Shown: in pieces, positions 7,738-17,112 of the stretch | Position numbering within the stretch: position 1 is the stretch's first letter | How the letters are laid out: each line of letters starts with the position of its first letter | Assembly: GCF_002860255.1 (NCBI RefSeq) | Contig: NZ_PGVE01000091.1 | Coordinates: 1-64,000, forward strand | Length of the DNA stretch: 64,000 bases | Source of the DNA: Neobacillus cucumis | Lineage (GTDB): Bacteria; Bacillota; Bacilli; Bacillales; Cytobacillaceae | Reading direction: 5' to 3' | Notes under the pieces: model-generated | The model's input: only the letters and a program-made list of their open reading frames with translations | The model's database searches: none | What the model was told of the DNA's origin: nothing | Program-made: the position numbers and the translations under genes

Positions 7738-8340
7738 TTGAAAAGGATTTACATTATTTGTAGTCTTGCTGTTATTTTGGGTATTTCGGGAGGAATCTCT
7801 TATTTCCTTATTCGGGATGCAAACACGGCAATTCCAGCAAGCACTACTTTCATTACTCAAAATGGTGAAACATTTAATTTCGGAAAAGAAAAGACAACGC
7901 TAAAGCTGGTTGAATTTATTTATACCCACTGTCCTGATGTATGTCCAACCACTACACAAAAAATGGTAGAGTTAAAGAAAGATTTATTGCAAAAAGGAGT
8001 CTACGGAAAGGACATAGAGTTCGTCACGATTACTATCGACCCTTATCGTGATACACCAGAGATATTACAAGACTATAAAAAGGGGTTCGGAATAGGTAAT
8101 GACAACGATTGGGTGTTTTTGACTGGAGTAAAACAACAAATAAAAAATAATCAAAAAGAGCTTCATAAAATTACAGATGCTCTTCAGTTCCAATACAAAG
8201 ATCCGGGAAATGGCCAATTCATTCATTCCACCTTTACGTATCTAGTCGATGAAAACAACAAATTTATTGCAAAGTTCCCAATGGGAAAGGATTTTAATCA
8301 GCAGGATGTATACGATAAAATATTAGATAAAATAGACTAA
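7738..8340 (+). CDS. Sco1/SenC-family cytochrome oxidase assembly protein
   Basis: 200 residues with an N-terminal membrane anchor (2-24) and a thioredoxin-like domain. The copper-binding CPDVCP motif is near 63-68 and the third ligand His is in FIHSTFTY near 160. Sco proteins deliver or reduce copper for the CuA site of cytochrome c oxidase. The start is TTG at 7738, seven or so bases after AGGAGGGG. It stands alone with its own terminator. Confidence 0.88.
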   Translation: MKRIYIICSLAVILGISGGISYFLIRDANTAIPASTTFITQNGETFNFGKEKTTLKLVEFIYTHCPDVCPTTTQKMVELKKDLLQKGVYGKDIEFVTITIDPYRDTPEILQDYKKGFGIGNDNDWVFLTGVKQQIKNNQKELHKITDALQFQYKDPGNGQFIHSTFTYLVDENNKFIAKFPMGKDFNQQDVYDKILDKID

Positions 8341-8343
8341 TAA

Positions 8344-8387
8344 AAAAAGCGCTTAGTCCTTATGGATTAATCGCTTTTTGTTTTTTA
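8344..8387 (+). terminator. terminator after the Sco gene
   Basis: AAAAAGCG / CGCTTTTT outer stem with an inner TTAGTCC / GGATTAA stem and a T tail. Confidence 0.85.
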
Positions 8388-8413
8388 ATATTTCATACGA
8401 AGGATGAAGGATT

Positions 8414-8527
8414 TTATTTAATTTGCTGCAATATCAATAAATAATTAGACTTTGGTTTGGTTAGACTCGCTTTGATACCTGCTTTTTTTAGTTTGTTAAC
8501 GAGTTCAGTAAGCTGCTTCTTTGCCAT
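8414..8527 (-). CDS. 37-residue basic hypothetical protein
   Basis: Small ORF starting AKKQLTELVNKLKKAG and ending in an IK tail. It is strongly basic and probably helical. GAGGGTG lies six bases before the ATG. It is convergent with the Sco gene. I do not recognise a family. The good ribosome site and lysine-rich amphipathic character argue that it is expressed. Confidence 0.5.
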   Translation of the reverse strand: MAKKQLTELVNKLKKAGIKASLTKPKSNYLLILQQIK

Positions 8528-8709
8528 ACTTTTCACCCTCTTTAAAACTTCTTAATCCAATTCTACAACAAAAATATGAATAAAGTGTGAAAATGGAAAA
8601 ATTTTTTTAGAAAATTTTTCTTGATGTTCAAATTATCTTAAAAGAATTCGCTCTTCCTCTAAAATAATGCTATAATTAATAGATATTTTTGTTCTGGAGG
8701 ATTACTACT

Positions 8710-10329
8710 ATGATTACTGTAAGTAACGTAAGTTTAAGATACGGTGACCGAAAATTATTTGAAGATGTAAATATTAAATTTACACCAGGAAATTGCTACG
8801 GTCTAATTGGGGCTAATGGTGCAGGAAAATCAACATTTCTAAAAATTTTGTCCGGTGAAATCGAAGCACAAACAGGAACCGTTCAATTAGGTCCAAACGA
8901 GCGTATGGCTGTTCTTAAGCAAAACCATTTTGAATATGAAGACTTTGAAGTTCTCAAAACTGTTATTATGGGTCACGCTAGACTATATGAAGTTATGCAA
9001 GAAAAAGACGCTATTTATATGAAAGAAAACTTCACCGATGAGGATGGGATGAAAGCAGCAGAACTTGAAGGTGAATTTGCTGAACTAAATGGATGGGAAG
9101 CTGAGCCTGAGGCAGCTATTCTTTTAAAAGGTCTTGGAATTGGGGAAGATCTACATTATAAAAAGATGGCTGAACTAACAGGTTCAGAAAAGGTGAAAGT
9201 GTTGCTCGCCCAAGCATTATTTGGCAGACCTGATGTTTTACTTTTGGACGAACCGACAAACCACCTAGATATTAAGGCTATTCAATGGCTTGAAGATTTC
9301 CTAATTAATTTCGAAAACACTGTAATTGTCGTATCCCACGACCGCCATTTCTTAAATAAAGTTTGTACACACATAGCAGACTTAGATTTCAGTAAAATCC
9401 AAATTTATGTTGGTAATTACGATTTTTGGTATGAATCAAGTCAATTAGCATCAAGAATGGCTTCAGATGCGAACAAGAAAAAAGAAGAAAAAATAAAAGA
9501 ACTTCAGAGTTTTATCGCACGATTCAGTGCGAATGCCTCTAAATCTAAACAAGCAACATCTCGTAAGAAGTTATTAGATAAGATTACTCTCGATGATATC
9601 AAACCATCTTCCCGCCGTTATCCATTCGTAGGATTTACACCGGATCGTGAAATTGGAAATGATTTATTAAGAGTTGAAGGTTTAACTAAAACCATTGATG
9701 GGGTAAAGGTATTAGATAATGTAAGCTTCTTTATGAATAAAGGCGATAAAATTGCCCTTGTTGGAACAAATGAGTTGGCAAAAACAACTTTCTTTAAAAT
9801 TTTAATGGGAGAAATGGAGGCTGACAGTGGTTCATTTAAGTGGGGAATCACTACTTCGCAGGCCTATTTTCCTAAGGATAACTCCGAGTTCTTTGAGAAT
9901 AGTGATATGAATCTTGTTGATTGGCTTCGTCAATTTTCACCAAAAGACGATAGCGAAAGTTTCTTAAGAGGATTCTTAGGAAGAATGCTCTTTTCCGGTG
10001 AAGAAGTGTTGAAAAAAGCAAGTGTTCTTTCAGGTGGAGAAAAAGTTCGCTGCATGCTATCTAAGATGATGTTGAATGGAGCCAATGTTTTATTGCTAGA
10101 TGAACCAACTAACCATTTAGACTTAGAGTCGATCACTGCTTTAAATAATGGATTAATCAATTTCAAAGGATCTATCCTATTTTCGTCACATGATCACCAG
10201 TTCATCCAAACAATCGCAAACCGAATCTTTGAATTTACACCAAAAGGTTTGGTAGATAAGCAAATGACTTATGATGAATATTTAGAAAATGAAGAGATCC
10301 AAAAGCAAGTAGCAGAAATGTATCAATAA
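8710..10329 (+). CDS. ykpA: ABC-F family ATPase, YkpA/YbiT type
   Basis: 539 residues, two ATP-binding cassettes joined by a basic linker (about 245-300) and no membrane domain, so a soluble ABC-F protein acting on ribosomes. NBD1 has Walker A GANGAGKST and a signature reading LTGSEKVKV. NBD2 has LSGGEKVRC, but its Walker A is degenerate (GTNELAKTT, two glycines missing). From memory, such deviations occur in the YkpA/YbiT subfamily. Both Walker B DEPTNHLD motifs are intact. The ATG at 8710 follows CTGGAGG. It is monocistronic with a strong terminator. Confidence 0.9.
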   Translation: MITVSNVSLRYGDRKLFEDVNIKFTPGNCYGLIGANGAGKSTFLKILSGEIEAQTGTVQLGPNERMAVLKQNHFEYEDFEVLKTVIMGHARLYEVMQEKDAIYMKENFTDEDGMKAAELEGEFAELNGWEAEPEAAILLKGLGIGEDLHYKKMAELTGSEKVKVLLAQALFGRPDVLLLDEPTNHLDIKAIQWLEDFLINFENTVIVVSHDRHFLNKVCTHIADLDFSKIQIYVGNYDFWYESSQLASRMASDANKKKEEKIKELQSFIARFSANASKSKQATSRKKLLDKITLDDIKPSSRRYPFVGFTPDREIGNDLLRVEGLTKTIDGVKVLDNVSFFMNKGDKIALVGTNELAKTTFFKILMGEMEADSGSFKWGITTSQAYFPKDNSEFFENSDMNLVDWLRQFSPKDDSESFLRGFLGRMLFSGEEVLKKASVLSGGEKVRCMLSKMMLNGANVLLLDEPTNHLDLESITALNNGLINFKGSILFSSHDHQFIQTIANRIFEFTPKGLVDKQMTYDEYLENEEIQKQVAEMYQ

Positions 10330-10333
10330 GTAA

Positions 10334-10368
10334 AAGAGGATGTCCAAACAGGTGACATCCTCTTTTTT
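10334..10368 (+). terminator. terminator after ykpA
   Basis: Stem AAGAGGATGTC / GACATCCTCTT followed by TTTT. Confidence 0.9.
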
Positions 10369-10372
10369 AACC

Positions 10373-10513
10373 TTAAAATCTCTTTTGTTTTTTTCTAGAT
10401 GACGGCACTTCCATTGAACCGGTTTCTGTGTTAGTGGTTCCTTGACCTTCTACTTGCGGGGAATTAAGGCCGATAGTGGATGGATCGGCTTTACCTTTTC
10501 TGCCTCTCGACAT
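10373..10513 (-). CDS. YuzL-like small protein
   Basis: 46 residues, SRGRKGKADPSTIGL then a GQGTTNTETG stretch and a basic C terminus, matching my memory of the YuzL family of sporeformers. It is hydrophilic and low-complexity, compatible with a spore-core or coat protein, but its function is not known to me. GGGGAGG precedes the ATG with good spacing. Confidence 0.65.
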   Translation of the reverse strand: MSRGRKGKADPSTIGLNSPQVEGQGTTNTETGSMEVPSSRKKQKRF

Positions 10514-10614
10514 ATCATACACCTCCCCTATTATCCTTTGGACAAATATCTCTGCTTATACAGAATATTTCCCCAAGCTTAAGGCAAAATAATCTATAGG
10601 AGGAGGTGTTTTGT

Positions 10615-10857
10615 ATGGCAAAAGTTGGAGTAGAACAATCTCTTACAAATATTCAACAAGCATTAAGGGACAAAGGATACGATGTGGTAGAATTAAAGCA
10701 GGAGTCTGATGCACAAAATTGTGATTGTTGTGTAGTTACAGGTCTCGATTCAAATGTGATGGGTATGTCTGATACCTCCACAAAAGGCTCTGTAATTGAT
10801 GCAAATGGAATGTCTGCTGATGAGGTATGCCGTCAAGTTGAAAGCAGATTGCAATAG
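10615..10857 (+). CDS. ykuS: YkuS/UPF0180 family protein
   Basis: 80 residues beginning AKVGVEQSL, with CDCCVVTGLDSNVMG near 43-57 and a C-terminal VESRLQ, as in the UPF0180/YkuS family of Bacillus. The family function is unknown. GGAGGAGG lies ahead of the ATG at 10615; an upstream TTG is less likely. The bidirectional terminator at 10867 separates it from the convergent spore module. Confidence 0.85.
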   Translation: MAKVGVEQSLTNIQQALRDKGYDVVELKQESDAQNCDCCVVTGLDSNVMGMSDTSTKGSVIDANGMSADEVCRQVESRLQ

Positions 10858-10866
10858 TTTTTTATG

Positions 10867-10901
10867 AAAGACTAAAGTACTTATAGACTTTAGTCTTTTT
10901 T
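10867..10901. terminator. bidirectional terminator
   Basis: Stem AAAGACTAAAGT / ACTTTAGTCTTT with T tail, between ykuS and the convergent GerPC-like gene. Confidence 0.88.
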
Positions 10902-11310
10902 ATCCTTCTTTTTTCGCTTTAATATTGACCTTAAGATTCTGATCTGGCTCTTTTTTCTTTCTGACGTATTGGTTCTGGTCTTTTCTTTCCCCTTCACCTA
11001 GATTTGGTGTAAATTCACCACCATACGTCGCCCCAATGTTTAATTTTCCTTTTAACTCTTTTATTCCAAGTTGGCCAAAGTTATTATTTAACTCATATTT
11101 ATCTAAAATAACTTTTTCTATATTGATTTTTTCAATAATAATTGGTGGATCCTTCGCTTTTGCCTCACCTTCTTGTAAACCTTGCTCTTGGGAGGATTGG
11201 AGTGATTTTTTTAGCTCCTCGATATGGATTTCTAATGAAATCAATTTATCCTTTAATTCCTGTTCATAATCATTTTTTTTGAATATAAGGAATAAATCTT
11301 TTAATGACAT
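10900..11310 (-). CDS. GerPC-like coiled-coil spore protein (module A)
   Basis: 136 residues. The N-terminal half is a charged coiled coil (LKDKLISLEIHIEELKKSLQ). The conserved core NNFGQLGIKELKGKLNIGATY lies around 78-98 and the tail ends VNIKAKKEG. The core is shared, almost word for word, with the protein at 53576-53953, and the LNIG ending is like GerPC of the gerP spore-permeability operon. GerP membership is a family-level inference. ATG 11310 has GGGAG nine bases upstream; 11316 is the alternative. It lies behind the Hsp20-like gene and is probably co-transcribed. Confidence 0.65.
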   Translation of the reverse strand: MSLKDLFLIFKKNDYEQELKDKLISLEIHIEELKKSLQSSQEQGLQEGEAKAKDPPIIIEKINIEKVILDKYELNNNFGQLGIKELKGKLNIGATYGGEFTPNLGEGERKDQNQYVRKKKEPDQNLKVNIKAKKEG

Positions 11311-11427
11311 AATCATAAACTCCCTTATTGTTTACCCTCTCTTCTATTTATATGGGGAAAATAAATGAACATGTCCAAGAATTTTAGAGGAACATAAAAA
11401 ATGTCCCAACATTGTATGTTAGTTGTT

Positions 11428-11898
11428 CTACTCAATCGGAATAGTTTCACCCTTTTCAATTGTACGCTGGTAGCTGACAAACAATAATCCATTCCAAAAT
11501 TTCGCACTCAGTTGATTCGGGGTGACTGTGTCTGGTAATGTGACCTGTCTCTGAAACTCACCATTAAATCGTTCAGAATAGGTTATGGTTAATTGCGGTT
11601 GGAGGGGATTCACTTTTCCTTTAATTGTTAAAATATTTCCATTAAGCCCCAATTCCATATTCTCTTTTGCAACTCCAGGAAGTTCAATAACAACCACAAC
11701 CTCTTTCTCCCCTTCTAAAATTTCAATAGAAGGGAATGTTCTTGGTTTTTCTACTCTTCCTGACTCTCCACCTGCCTTTCCTTGTTGCTCATTCATAAAT
11801 TGTTTCGCAAATTCCTGGTCAAAAATATTGTTCCAAAAGTCACCGCCATGCATGTTTTTTGCAATATCCATCCACTGTTTTAATTTTTCCATATCCAT
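11428..11898 (-). CDS. Hsp20/alpha-crystallin-family spore protein (module A)
   Basis: 156 residues. An N-terminal region starting DMEKLKQWMDIAKNMHGG precedes an alpha-crystallin domain of about 90 residues (IEILEGEKEVVVVIELPGV through FWNGLLFVSYQR). This arrangement is found in spore coat CotM/CotP-type Hsp20 proteins. Flanking genes (GerPC-like, GerPF-like) support a spore role. The start at ATG 11898 follows GGCGGTG; a GTG directly upstream is possible. A paralogue with a more diverged domain is at 53001-53468. Confidence 0.75.
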   Translation of the reverse strand: MDMEKLKQWMDIAKNMHGGDFWNNIFDQEFAKQFMNEQQGKAGGESGRVEKPRTFPSIEILEGEKEVVVVIELPGVAKENMELGLNGNILTIKGKVNPLQPQLTITYSERFNGEFQRQVTLPDTVTPNQLSAKFWNGLLFVSYQRTIEKGETIPIE

Positions 11899-12065
11899 CA
11901 CATTTCACCGCCTTTTGCCCGCCTTATTTATCTTCGTATCCCATAAATTCATTCTTCTTACTTTCATCATACGATTCATATTCACTATTTAATCCAACTA
12001 TTACGCTTCCTTCATAAACCATTTAGAATCGCATATATTTATTATCAGTGGAAGGAGGAAATGAT

Positions 12066-12323
12066 GTGACAGTACCAGTTCCTTTTATTAATATAAATAT
12101 ATTCATGATAAAAATTAATTCCTTTGAAAATGCCTCTGCAGTAAATATTGGTCAAAATCTACTGGCTGAGTGGCATAATTCTGATAAAAAAAATCAAGGA
12201 TACGGCCAAAATTTTGGGGATCAAAGTGATTTTGTTGCTAATAGAAGTTTTGTCGATGATAGAGACCAAATCGACTCCCCTGCCTCTTTCGACTCTCGTC
12301 CAATTACAATAGAAGATTTATAA
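12066..12323 (+). CDS. GerPF/GerPA-like spore protein (module A)
   Basis: 85 residues with PFININIFMIKINSFENASAVNIG at the start and DDRDQIDSP near the end, the pattern of the small GerPA/GerPF-type proteins (N-terminal beta strands, a middle N/G/Q-rich stretch, terminal D.DQ). The start is a GTG at 12066, seven bases after AGGAGG. It is divergent from the Hsp20-like gene, sharing a 167-base promoter gap. The spore role is inferred from family resemblance and neighbours. Confidence 0.7.
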   Translation: MTVPVPFININIFMIKINSFENASAVNIGQNLLAEWHNSDKKNQGYGQNFGDQSDFVANRSFVDDRDQIDSPASFDSRPITIEDL

Positions 12324-12334
12324 TCTAAAAAATA

Positions 12335-12365
12335 AGCCATGAGAGGGACTCACCCTTCCATGGCT
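12335..12365. terminator. hairpin between convergent genes
   Basis: AGCCATG / CATGGCT stem with an inner GAGGG / CCCTTC pairing; T tails are short on both strands. Confidence 0.6.
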
Positions 12366-12376
12366 ACTCATATTTT

Positions 12377-13537
12377 TCAATATTTCCTTACACGTTTTTT
12401 TCGAACGGTAACAATCCCAATAATAACAATCATCATGCCAACAATCGAGTTTACAAAGATTAGCCCATCCTCTTCATTTTTACTCTTTTTAGCTTTCTTC
12501 AATGAAATTACTGTTGGCTTTGGAGGTTCTTTGTAGGTTAATTGTACTGTCTGTACTATTTGACCTTTATTATCCTTAATGGCAAGTAGACCATTGTTTG
12601 CTATGTTTTTTAAACATCCATCAATCCGTTCTGTTATCAGGGTATCTTGTTCCGGATAATATTCTTTTCGCTCGGCAGTTGTAAATATTTCTCCCTGTTT
12701 AAGAGTCGCATGTTGGAAATTCTTAAAACCATAATTAAATAATAAAGCGGTATCATTATATTTATCATTTTTTAAATTTGATTTTAAAACTACTGCAGTT
12801 AATCTGATTCTTCCATTATCAGCGGTAGTCGACAATGTCTGTTTAGTTTCACTTGTATATCCGGTTTTCCCACCAGTAACCCCAGGATATGCCAGCTCCC
12901 CCTTTAGCATTTTATGGTGGGTAACTAGGGTTGTTTGCCATGACTGACCTTTCCAGGGCAGTACCTTTGTACCAAAAATTTCGACAAAAACAGGATTCTT
13001 TATCGCGTAATTAGTTATTAACGCCATATCCATTGCTGTCGTATAATGATTCTTATCGAACAAACCATTAGGATTAGTAAAATGAGTATCTCTAACACCA
13101 ATCTTTGTTTTTAAATAAGCATTTAGATTTTCCGCAAACTTTTGAACTGTTCCATCCGTATATTCAGCAATCGCTACAGCTGCATCATTCCCTGAATTAA
13201 TTAGCATTCCTTGAATTAGCTTTTTTAGAGGAACTTTCTCCCCTTCATTTAAATAAACTCGGGTACCATCTTGTCTTACCGCATTTCCACTAACGCTTAC
13301 AATACTATCTAAATTTCCCTTCTCAATAGCATAAATCGCAGTAGCTATTTTCGTTAAACTCGCTGGGTACATTCTTTGATTCGCATTTTTAGCATACAGG
13401 ACTGCACCTGTATCAGAATCAATCAGTACTGCAGCCTCACTTTTAAGAGGGAGTAATTCAGTTTCAGCGGCAGAGACATGCCATTGATTAGTCATAATAA
13501 AAAAAATAATTACAATTACTAGTAATAACTTCTTCAA
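12377..13537 (-). CDS. D-alanyl-D-alanine carboxypeptidase, DacF-type
   Basis: 386 residues: signal peptide (1-23), a penicillin-binding S11 domain with SLTK (SxxK, about 60-63), SGND (about 116) and KTG (GGKTGYT, about 223), a C-terminal beta domain and a final membrane helix followed by RKKRVRKY. It trims pentapeptide in peptidoglycan at the outer face of the membrane. Length and anchor agree with the DacF/DacB group, of which several members act in sporulation. It lies alone between terminators. Confidence 0.9.
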   Translation of the reverse strand: MKKLLLVIVIIFFIMTNQWHVSAAETELLPLKSEAAVLIDSDTGAVLYAKNANQRMYPASLTKIATAIYAIEKGNLDSIVSVSGNAVRQDGTRVYLNEGEKVPLKKLIQGMLINSGNDAAVAIAEYTDGTVQKFAENLNAYLKTKIGVRDTHFTNPNGLFDKNHYTTAMDMALITNYAIKNPVFVEIFGTKVLPWKGQSWQTTLVTHHKMLKGELAYPGVTGGKTGYTSETKQTLSTTADNGRIRLTAVVLKSNLKNDKYNDTALLFNYGFKNFQHATLKQGEIFTTAERKEYYPEQDTLITERIDGCLKNIANNGLLAIKDNKGQIVQTVQLTYKEPPKPTVISLKKAKKSKNEEDGLIFVNSIVGMMIVIIGIVTVRKKRVRKY

Positions 13538-13651
13538 TCGGAAAACACCCTTACTTTTATCATATAATTCTTCTTGATTTTACCAGATTATCAAAAGAAA
13601 TAAAGTAAAATTCCCAAATTCATTCCTCCATATAGTAAATTTTAACCAATA

Positions 13652-13681
13652 AAAAAAGGTTGGAATTTTCCAACCTTTTTT
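13652..13681 (-). terminator. terminator of mprF
   Basis: Perfect hairpin AAAAAGGTTGGAA / TTCCAACCTTTTT overlapping the end of the gene, with T runs on both sides. Confidence 0.85.
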
Positions 13682-16208
13682 ATGTTCTTTTTTTTGAAAT
13701 TAATAATGTAATTTGGGCCATAATGATCGGCAGTGATGACTTTCTCCGGTAAGCCAGGTATTTGGATTCCCAACTATCCGTATATTTTTCTTTAAACTTT
13801 CGAAGACCTTTAAAGTGATAGATAAAATGACCATGAAGAAATATTTGGGCAGCTATTTTTTCACTCAAAAAGGAAAATTTCGATAAACCTACATTTGATA
13901 AAGGTGCCATTCCCATATTAAAACGCTGATAACCTTCTCCCATTGCCCAATCAATTAAAGATAAGAAGAGAAAATCAATTAGACCATCTGGTGCCGATTG
14001 TTTGAATCTCATTAGGTCAACAGAGACTGTCTTAAAATCATCATATACACACATAATGCTCATAAAACCCAGTATTTGATCATTTTCATCTTTAACGATG
14101 GCAATAGGCGCTTTATTTAAATAATTTTCATCAAAAAAACCAATTGAAAACCCTTTTTCCTTCCCCCCCAAAAGCCACTCATCGGATATTTCCCTCAATT
14201 CTTCCATAAGGTCATTTGAGTAAGGTGGATAAAGAACATCAAAATAATATTTTTCACCATTAAATTTATATTTTAGAGCCCTTAAACCTTTCATTTTATT
14301 TCCTTTAAGTGAAAAGGTCTCAAGATCAACAAAGGCTTCTTCCCCTAATTTAAAAAACGCAAAGCCATGACCATGTAAATACGGGAGCATGTCATCACTA
14401 ACTTGGTAGAAAACGGGTGTGTAACCGTGCAAATCAGCGGTTTCTTGAAATTCTTCAATTGCACTCGAAAACTCCTGTTTTTCTCCCACTGGATCTCCAA
14501 GGATTATTAATTTATCTGCATACTTCTGAAAAGAAATGAGAACATTCTTCTTTTCATTCCAAAAGATATATTTATCATGCAGGAAAATTAAATGGGATAG
14601 TACTTTTCCCGGATACACAGAAAAATGATTGATAATTTTATCCTCATGGTCTTTTGAGCTTTCGAGTTTCCACTTTTTTGGCACACTAATTAAATAACCA
14701 ATGAAAAGAATACCAAAAGCAATGATCAATCCTATAAAAGCACTGGAAAACAAATCTCGATAGTCCACAATAACATATGGTATAAACTTTTTTGGAATGG
14801 TGATTTTAGAATTAGGTAAATTAAAGTACCCGATTAATATATACATAGAAGTAACAATCAACACAATAGTCACATCAAAGATCGTTTTTCCCCAAGTTAA
14901 AACATAACTTTCACGATAAAATTGCCCTTTGGACATTCTTAGTAAGAGGGCAACAATGATTAAAAATGCAGCCTCTTCATAGTCAATCCCCTTGAAAATT
15001 GAGAATAATGCAGCAAGAATCAGTGCAAGCATGGTTAAATCGTACGTTCTTTTTACACTGTATTCAATCCCGCGGGATAAACCTAACAATAGAAAACCCG
15101 CCGCAACTGAAAGCTGGTGTGATACATTGATAATAGGAAAGGACAACAATTCCTGAGCTATACGGAGCCTCGACATAATCCCTGGTACACTTGCAGAAAG
15201 CAGCAGGATTAATCCAGATAGAAAAACAAGCATAGTTAAAATAACATGACTTAAGCCCTGAAGAACGGCCTTCGGGATATTATTCCACAATAAATTCCAT
15301 CTTTGCCAATAAAGTCGTATAAAAAACACTAGACTGATTAAAAATGGAATGAAATAATAGCCAATCCGGTAAAACAAAAGAAGAACAAGGACCTTTTCTT
15401 CAGGAATATGTAATTCCTGCATTCCCCAAAGAAACACTAAATCAAACGAACCTAACCCCCCGGGGATCATACTAATAATCCCTGCACAGGCCGCGACAAT
15501 ATAGACTGGGAACAAGTCAAAAAAAGCGATGTGAATACCTAGTATTTTGGTTAAAACAAAAATAGCAGCAAATACAGCAAACCATTCAATCACTGACACA
15601 ATAATCAATTCAATACTGGCTTTAAGTGTTAATATGCGCTGATTTTCTTTCCCAGATTTAAATATATGTATGAACAAGAAAACAGGCAAATACATGCCTA
15701 CACCTAATACTGCGAAATAAAGCCATCGCGTATCAACAAACAATGGAAAATTCCGATCATGTATCGTTACAAACCATGAAAGAAAAGAGATACCTGTTAG
15801 GTAAAAAAGCGAAACAGTAGCTATTACCCCTAGCAGTTTTCTCTTATCCCTTTCGAGCTTATGAAAAAAATAAGTTCTCAGCATAGCTCCAATCAAACCG
15901 CCGAAGCCTAATAAATTAGAAAAAGAGTTTGCAATAAAAGATTGCTCTAGCAATTCTCTTTTGGTTACTTTTAATTTTAATATCTTAACTAAGATCACAT
16001 CGTATAAAACCATCGGCAATACGGCCACGAAGGTTACTGCAAAGATTACTAATAGCAGCCAAATATTAAGTTGATTGATTTCATTTTTAAGTAAACCTAC
16101 ATTAATATTTCCGGTAAATTTTTCCATCTCAATTATTGCAAAAATCAATAAGAGCACCGGAAAGGTAAATTTCACAACTTTTAGCACTTTATCTTTTCTA
16201 ATCCCCAA
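13680..16208 (-). CDS. mprF: phosphatidylglycerol lysyltransferase/flippase MprF
   Basis: About 842 residues: an N-terminal flippase region with a dozen or more membrane helices (to ~500) and a soluble C-terminal DUF2156/GNAT-like synthase domain. The C-terminal part has GDPVGEKQEF, GLRALKYKF and FNMGMAPLSNVG. MprF transfers lysine from Lys-tRNA to phosphatidylglycerol and exposes the product outside, protecting against cationic peptides. The reading frame extends to 16325, but the TTG at 16208 gives the family-typical start and length. Its gene stands alone. Confidence 0.92.
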   Translation of the reverse strand: MGIRKDKVLKVVKFTFPVLLLIFAIIEMEKFTGNINVGLLKNEINQLNIWLLLVIFAVTFVAVLPMVLYDVILVKILKLKVTKRELLEQSFIANSFSNLLGFGGLIGAMLRTYFFHKLERDKRKLLGVIATVSLFYLTGISFLSWFVTIHDRNFPLFVDTRWLYFAVLGVGMYLPVFLFIHIFKSGKENQRILTLKASIELIIVSVIEWFAVFAAIFVLTKILGIHIAFFDLFPVYIVAACAGIISMIPGGLGSFDLVFLWGMQELHIPEEKVLVLLLFYRIGYYFIPFLISLVFFIRLYWQRWNLLWNNIPKAVLQGLSHVILTMLVFLSGLILLLSASVPGIMSRLRIAQELLSFPIINVSHQLSVAAGFLLLGLSRGIEYSVKRTYDLTMLALILAALFSIFKGIDYEEAAFLIIVALLLRMSKGQFYRESYVLTWGKTIFDVTIVLIVTSMYILIGYFNLPNSKITIPKKFIPYVIVDYRDLFSSAFIGLIIAFGILFIGYLISVPKKWKLESSKDHEDKIINHFSVYPGKVLSHLIFLHDKYIFWNEKKNVLISFQKYADKLIILGDPVGEKQEFSSAIEEFQETADLHGYTPVFYQVSDDMLPYLHGHGFAFFKLGEEAFVDLETFSLKGNKMKGLRALKYKFNGEKYYFDVLYPPYSNDLMEELREISDEWLLGGKEKGFSIGFFDENYLNKAPIAIVKDENDQILGFMSIMCVYDDFKTVSVDLMRFKQSAPDGLIDFLFLSLIDWAMGEGYQRFNMGMAPLSNVGLSKFSFLSEKIAAQIFLHGHFIYHFKGLRKFKEKYTDSWESKYLAYRRKSSLPIIMAQITLLISKKRT

Positions 16209-16458
16209 CCAGATTACCACCCATTTTTTCTTTCCTGTTTTTACTATATACTCTTCACAAAGAAAAACAAAGTAATATCTTTTATTTAAAAGAACACATA
16301 GTTTCATTTTAGACAGATCGATCACACTTCAACCACTTCCGTTCAAAAGCTCTGAACTAATATGAATTAAATTCTTCATAAAAATTCTAAAATGAGACAA
16401 GTTTTCTAACCTCTCCAGCATAAATATCTAATAGGACAAATTAATAGGAGGTTTGCAG

Positions 16459-16911
16459 GTGAAATTCTTAGTCTTTAAAAAAGAAACCCTGTTATTTTTT
16501 ATAGCAGTCGGGATTGTACTGGCCAGTATTTCTGCTTGGTTCATGTTAAAAGCTGGTGATACAACGGTATTTAATCAACAACAAGGTCAAAATATCCGGC
16601 AAATTCATATGGTAACAGGGGAATTTAAAACCACGATGAAAGACGGCAAAGAAATAGAAGCATATCGTTGGGATCCTGGTACGATCGTCTTAAAAAAAGG
16701 AGAAAAAGTAAATTTAATCATTAGCGGAATAAATGGAGCTGAGCATCCTTTTTACATTGAAGGTACTACTATTAAGGGGACAGTAAAAAAAGGGAAAGAT
16801 ACTCTTGTTCCTCTTCAATTCCAAAAAGGAGGAACCTATCGTTTAATTTGTGAGGTCCATCCTGACCGAGCTCACAATGGTCCCATGATTGCCTATATTG
16901 TTGTCAATTAG
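16459..16911 (+). CDS. membrane-anchored cupredoxin-domain protein
   Basis: 150 residues. A single N-terminal membrane helix (about 9-28) is followed by a secreted cupredoxin fold. Candidate copper ligands are the His in GAEHPFYIE, the Cys in LICEVH, the following His and the Met in GPMIAY, in the usual H...C..H..M order. It could be a small electron carrier or copper protein of the cell surface; the partner is unknown. The GTG start at 16459 is seven bases after AGGAGG. Confidence 0.8.
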   Translation: MKFLVFKKETLLFFIAVGIVLASISAWFMLKAGDTTVFNQQQGQNIRQIHMVTGEFKTTMKDGKEIEAYRWDPGTIVLKKGEKVNLIISGINGAEHPFYIEGTTIKGTVKKGKDTLVPLQFQKGGTYRLICEVHPDRAHNGPMIAYIVVN

Positions 16912-16912
16912 G

Positions 16913-16939
16913 AGCAGGAAATTACTTTTCCTGCTTTTC
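16913..16939 (+). terminator. terminator after the cupredoxin gene
   Basis: AGCAGGAAA / TTTCCTGCT with TTTT following. Confidence 0.85.
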
Positions 16940-17112
16940 ATGTGTTATAGAAGGCTGTTTCATTTTTTATTACTATTAATATGTTGATATTATTGATTTC
17001 TTTCTATATAACAGATTTTAATTTAAATTAATTTTTTATAATACAGTTTTCGTTTTTTAAGAAAAACGTTCATAGAATTTTCACAAACACCCCGAAAAAA
17101 CCCATAAACAAC

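Noticed and set aside
9750..9800. Degenerate second Walker A of the ABC-F protein as evidence of an inactive protein
   Set aside because: From memory the YkpA/YbiT subfamily commonly shows such changes in this loop; the other motifs and full length are intact.
16209..16325. A 39-residue N-terminal extension of MprF
   Set aside because: It is not preceded by a ribosome site and exceeds the family length; the TTG at 16208 gives a normal MprF.
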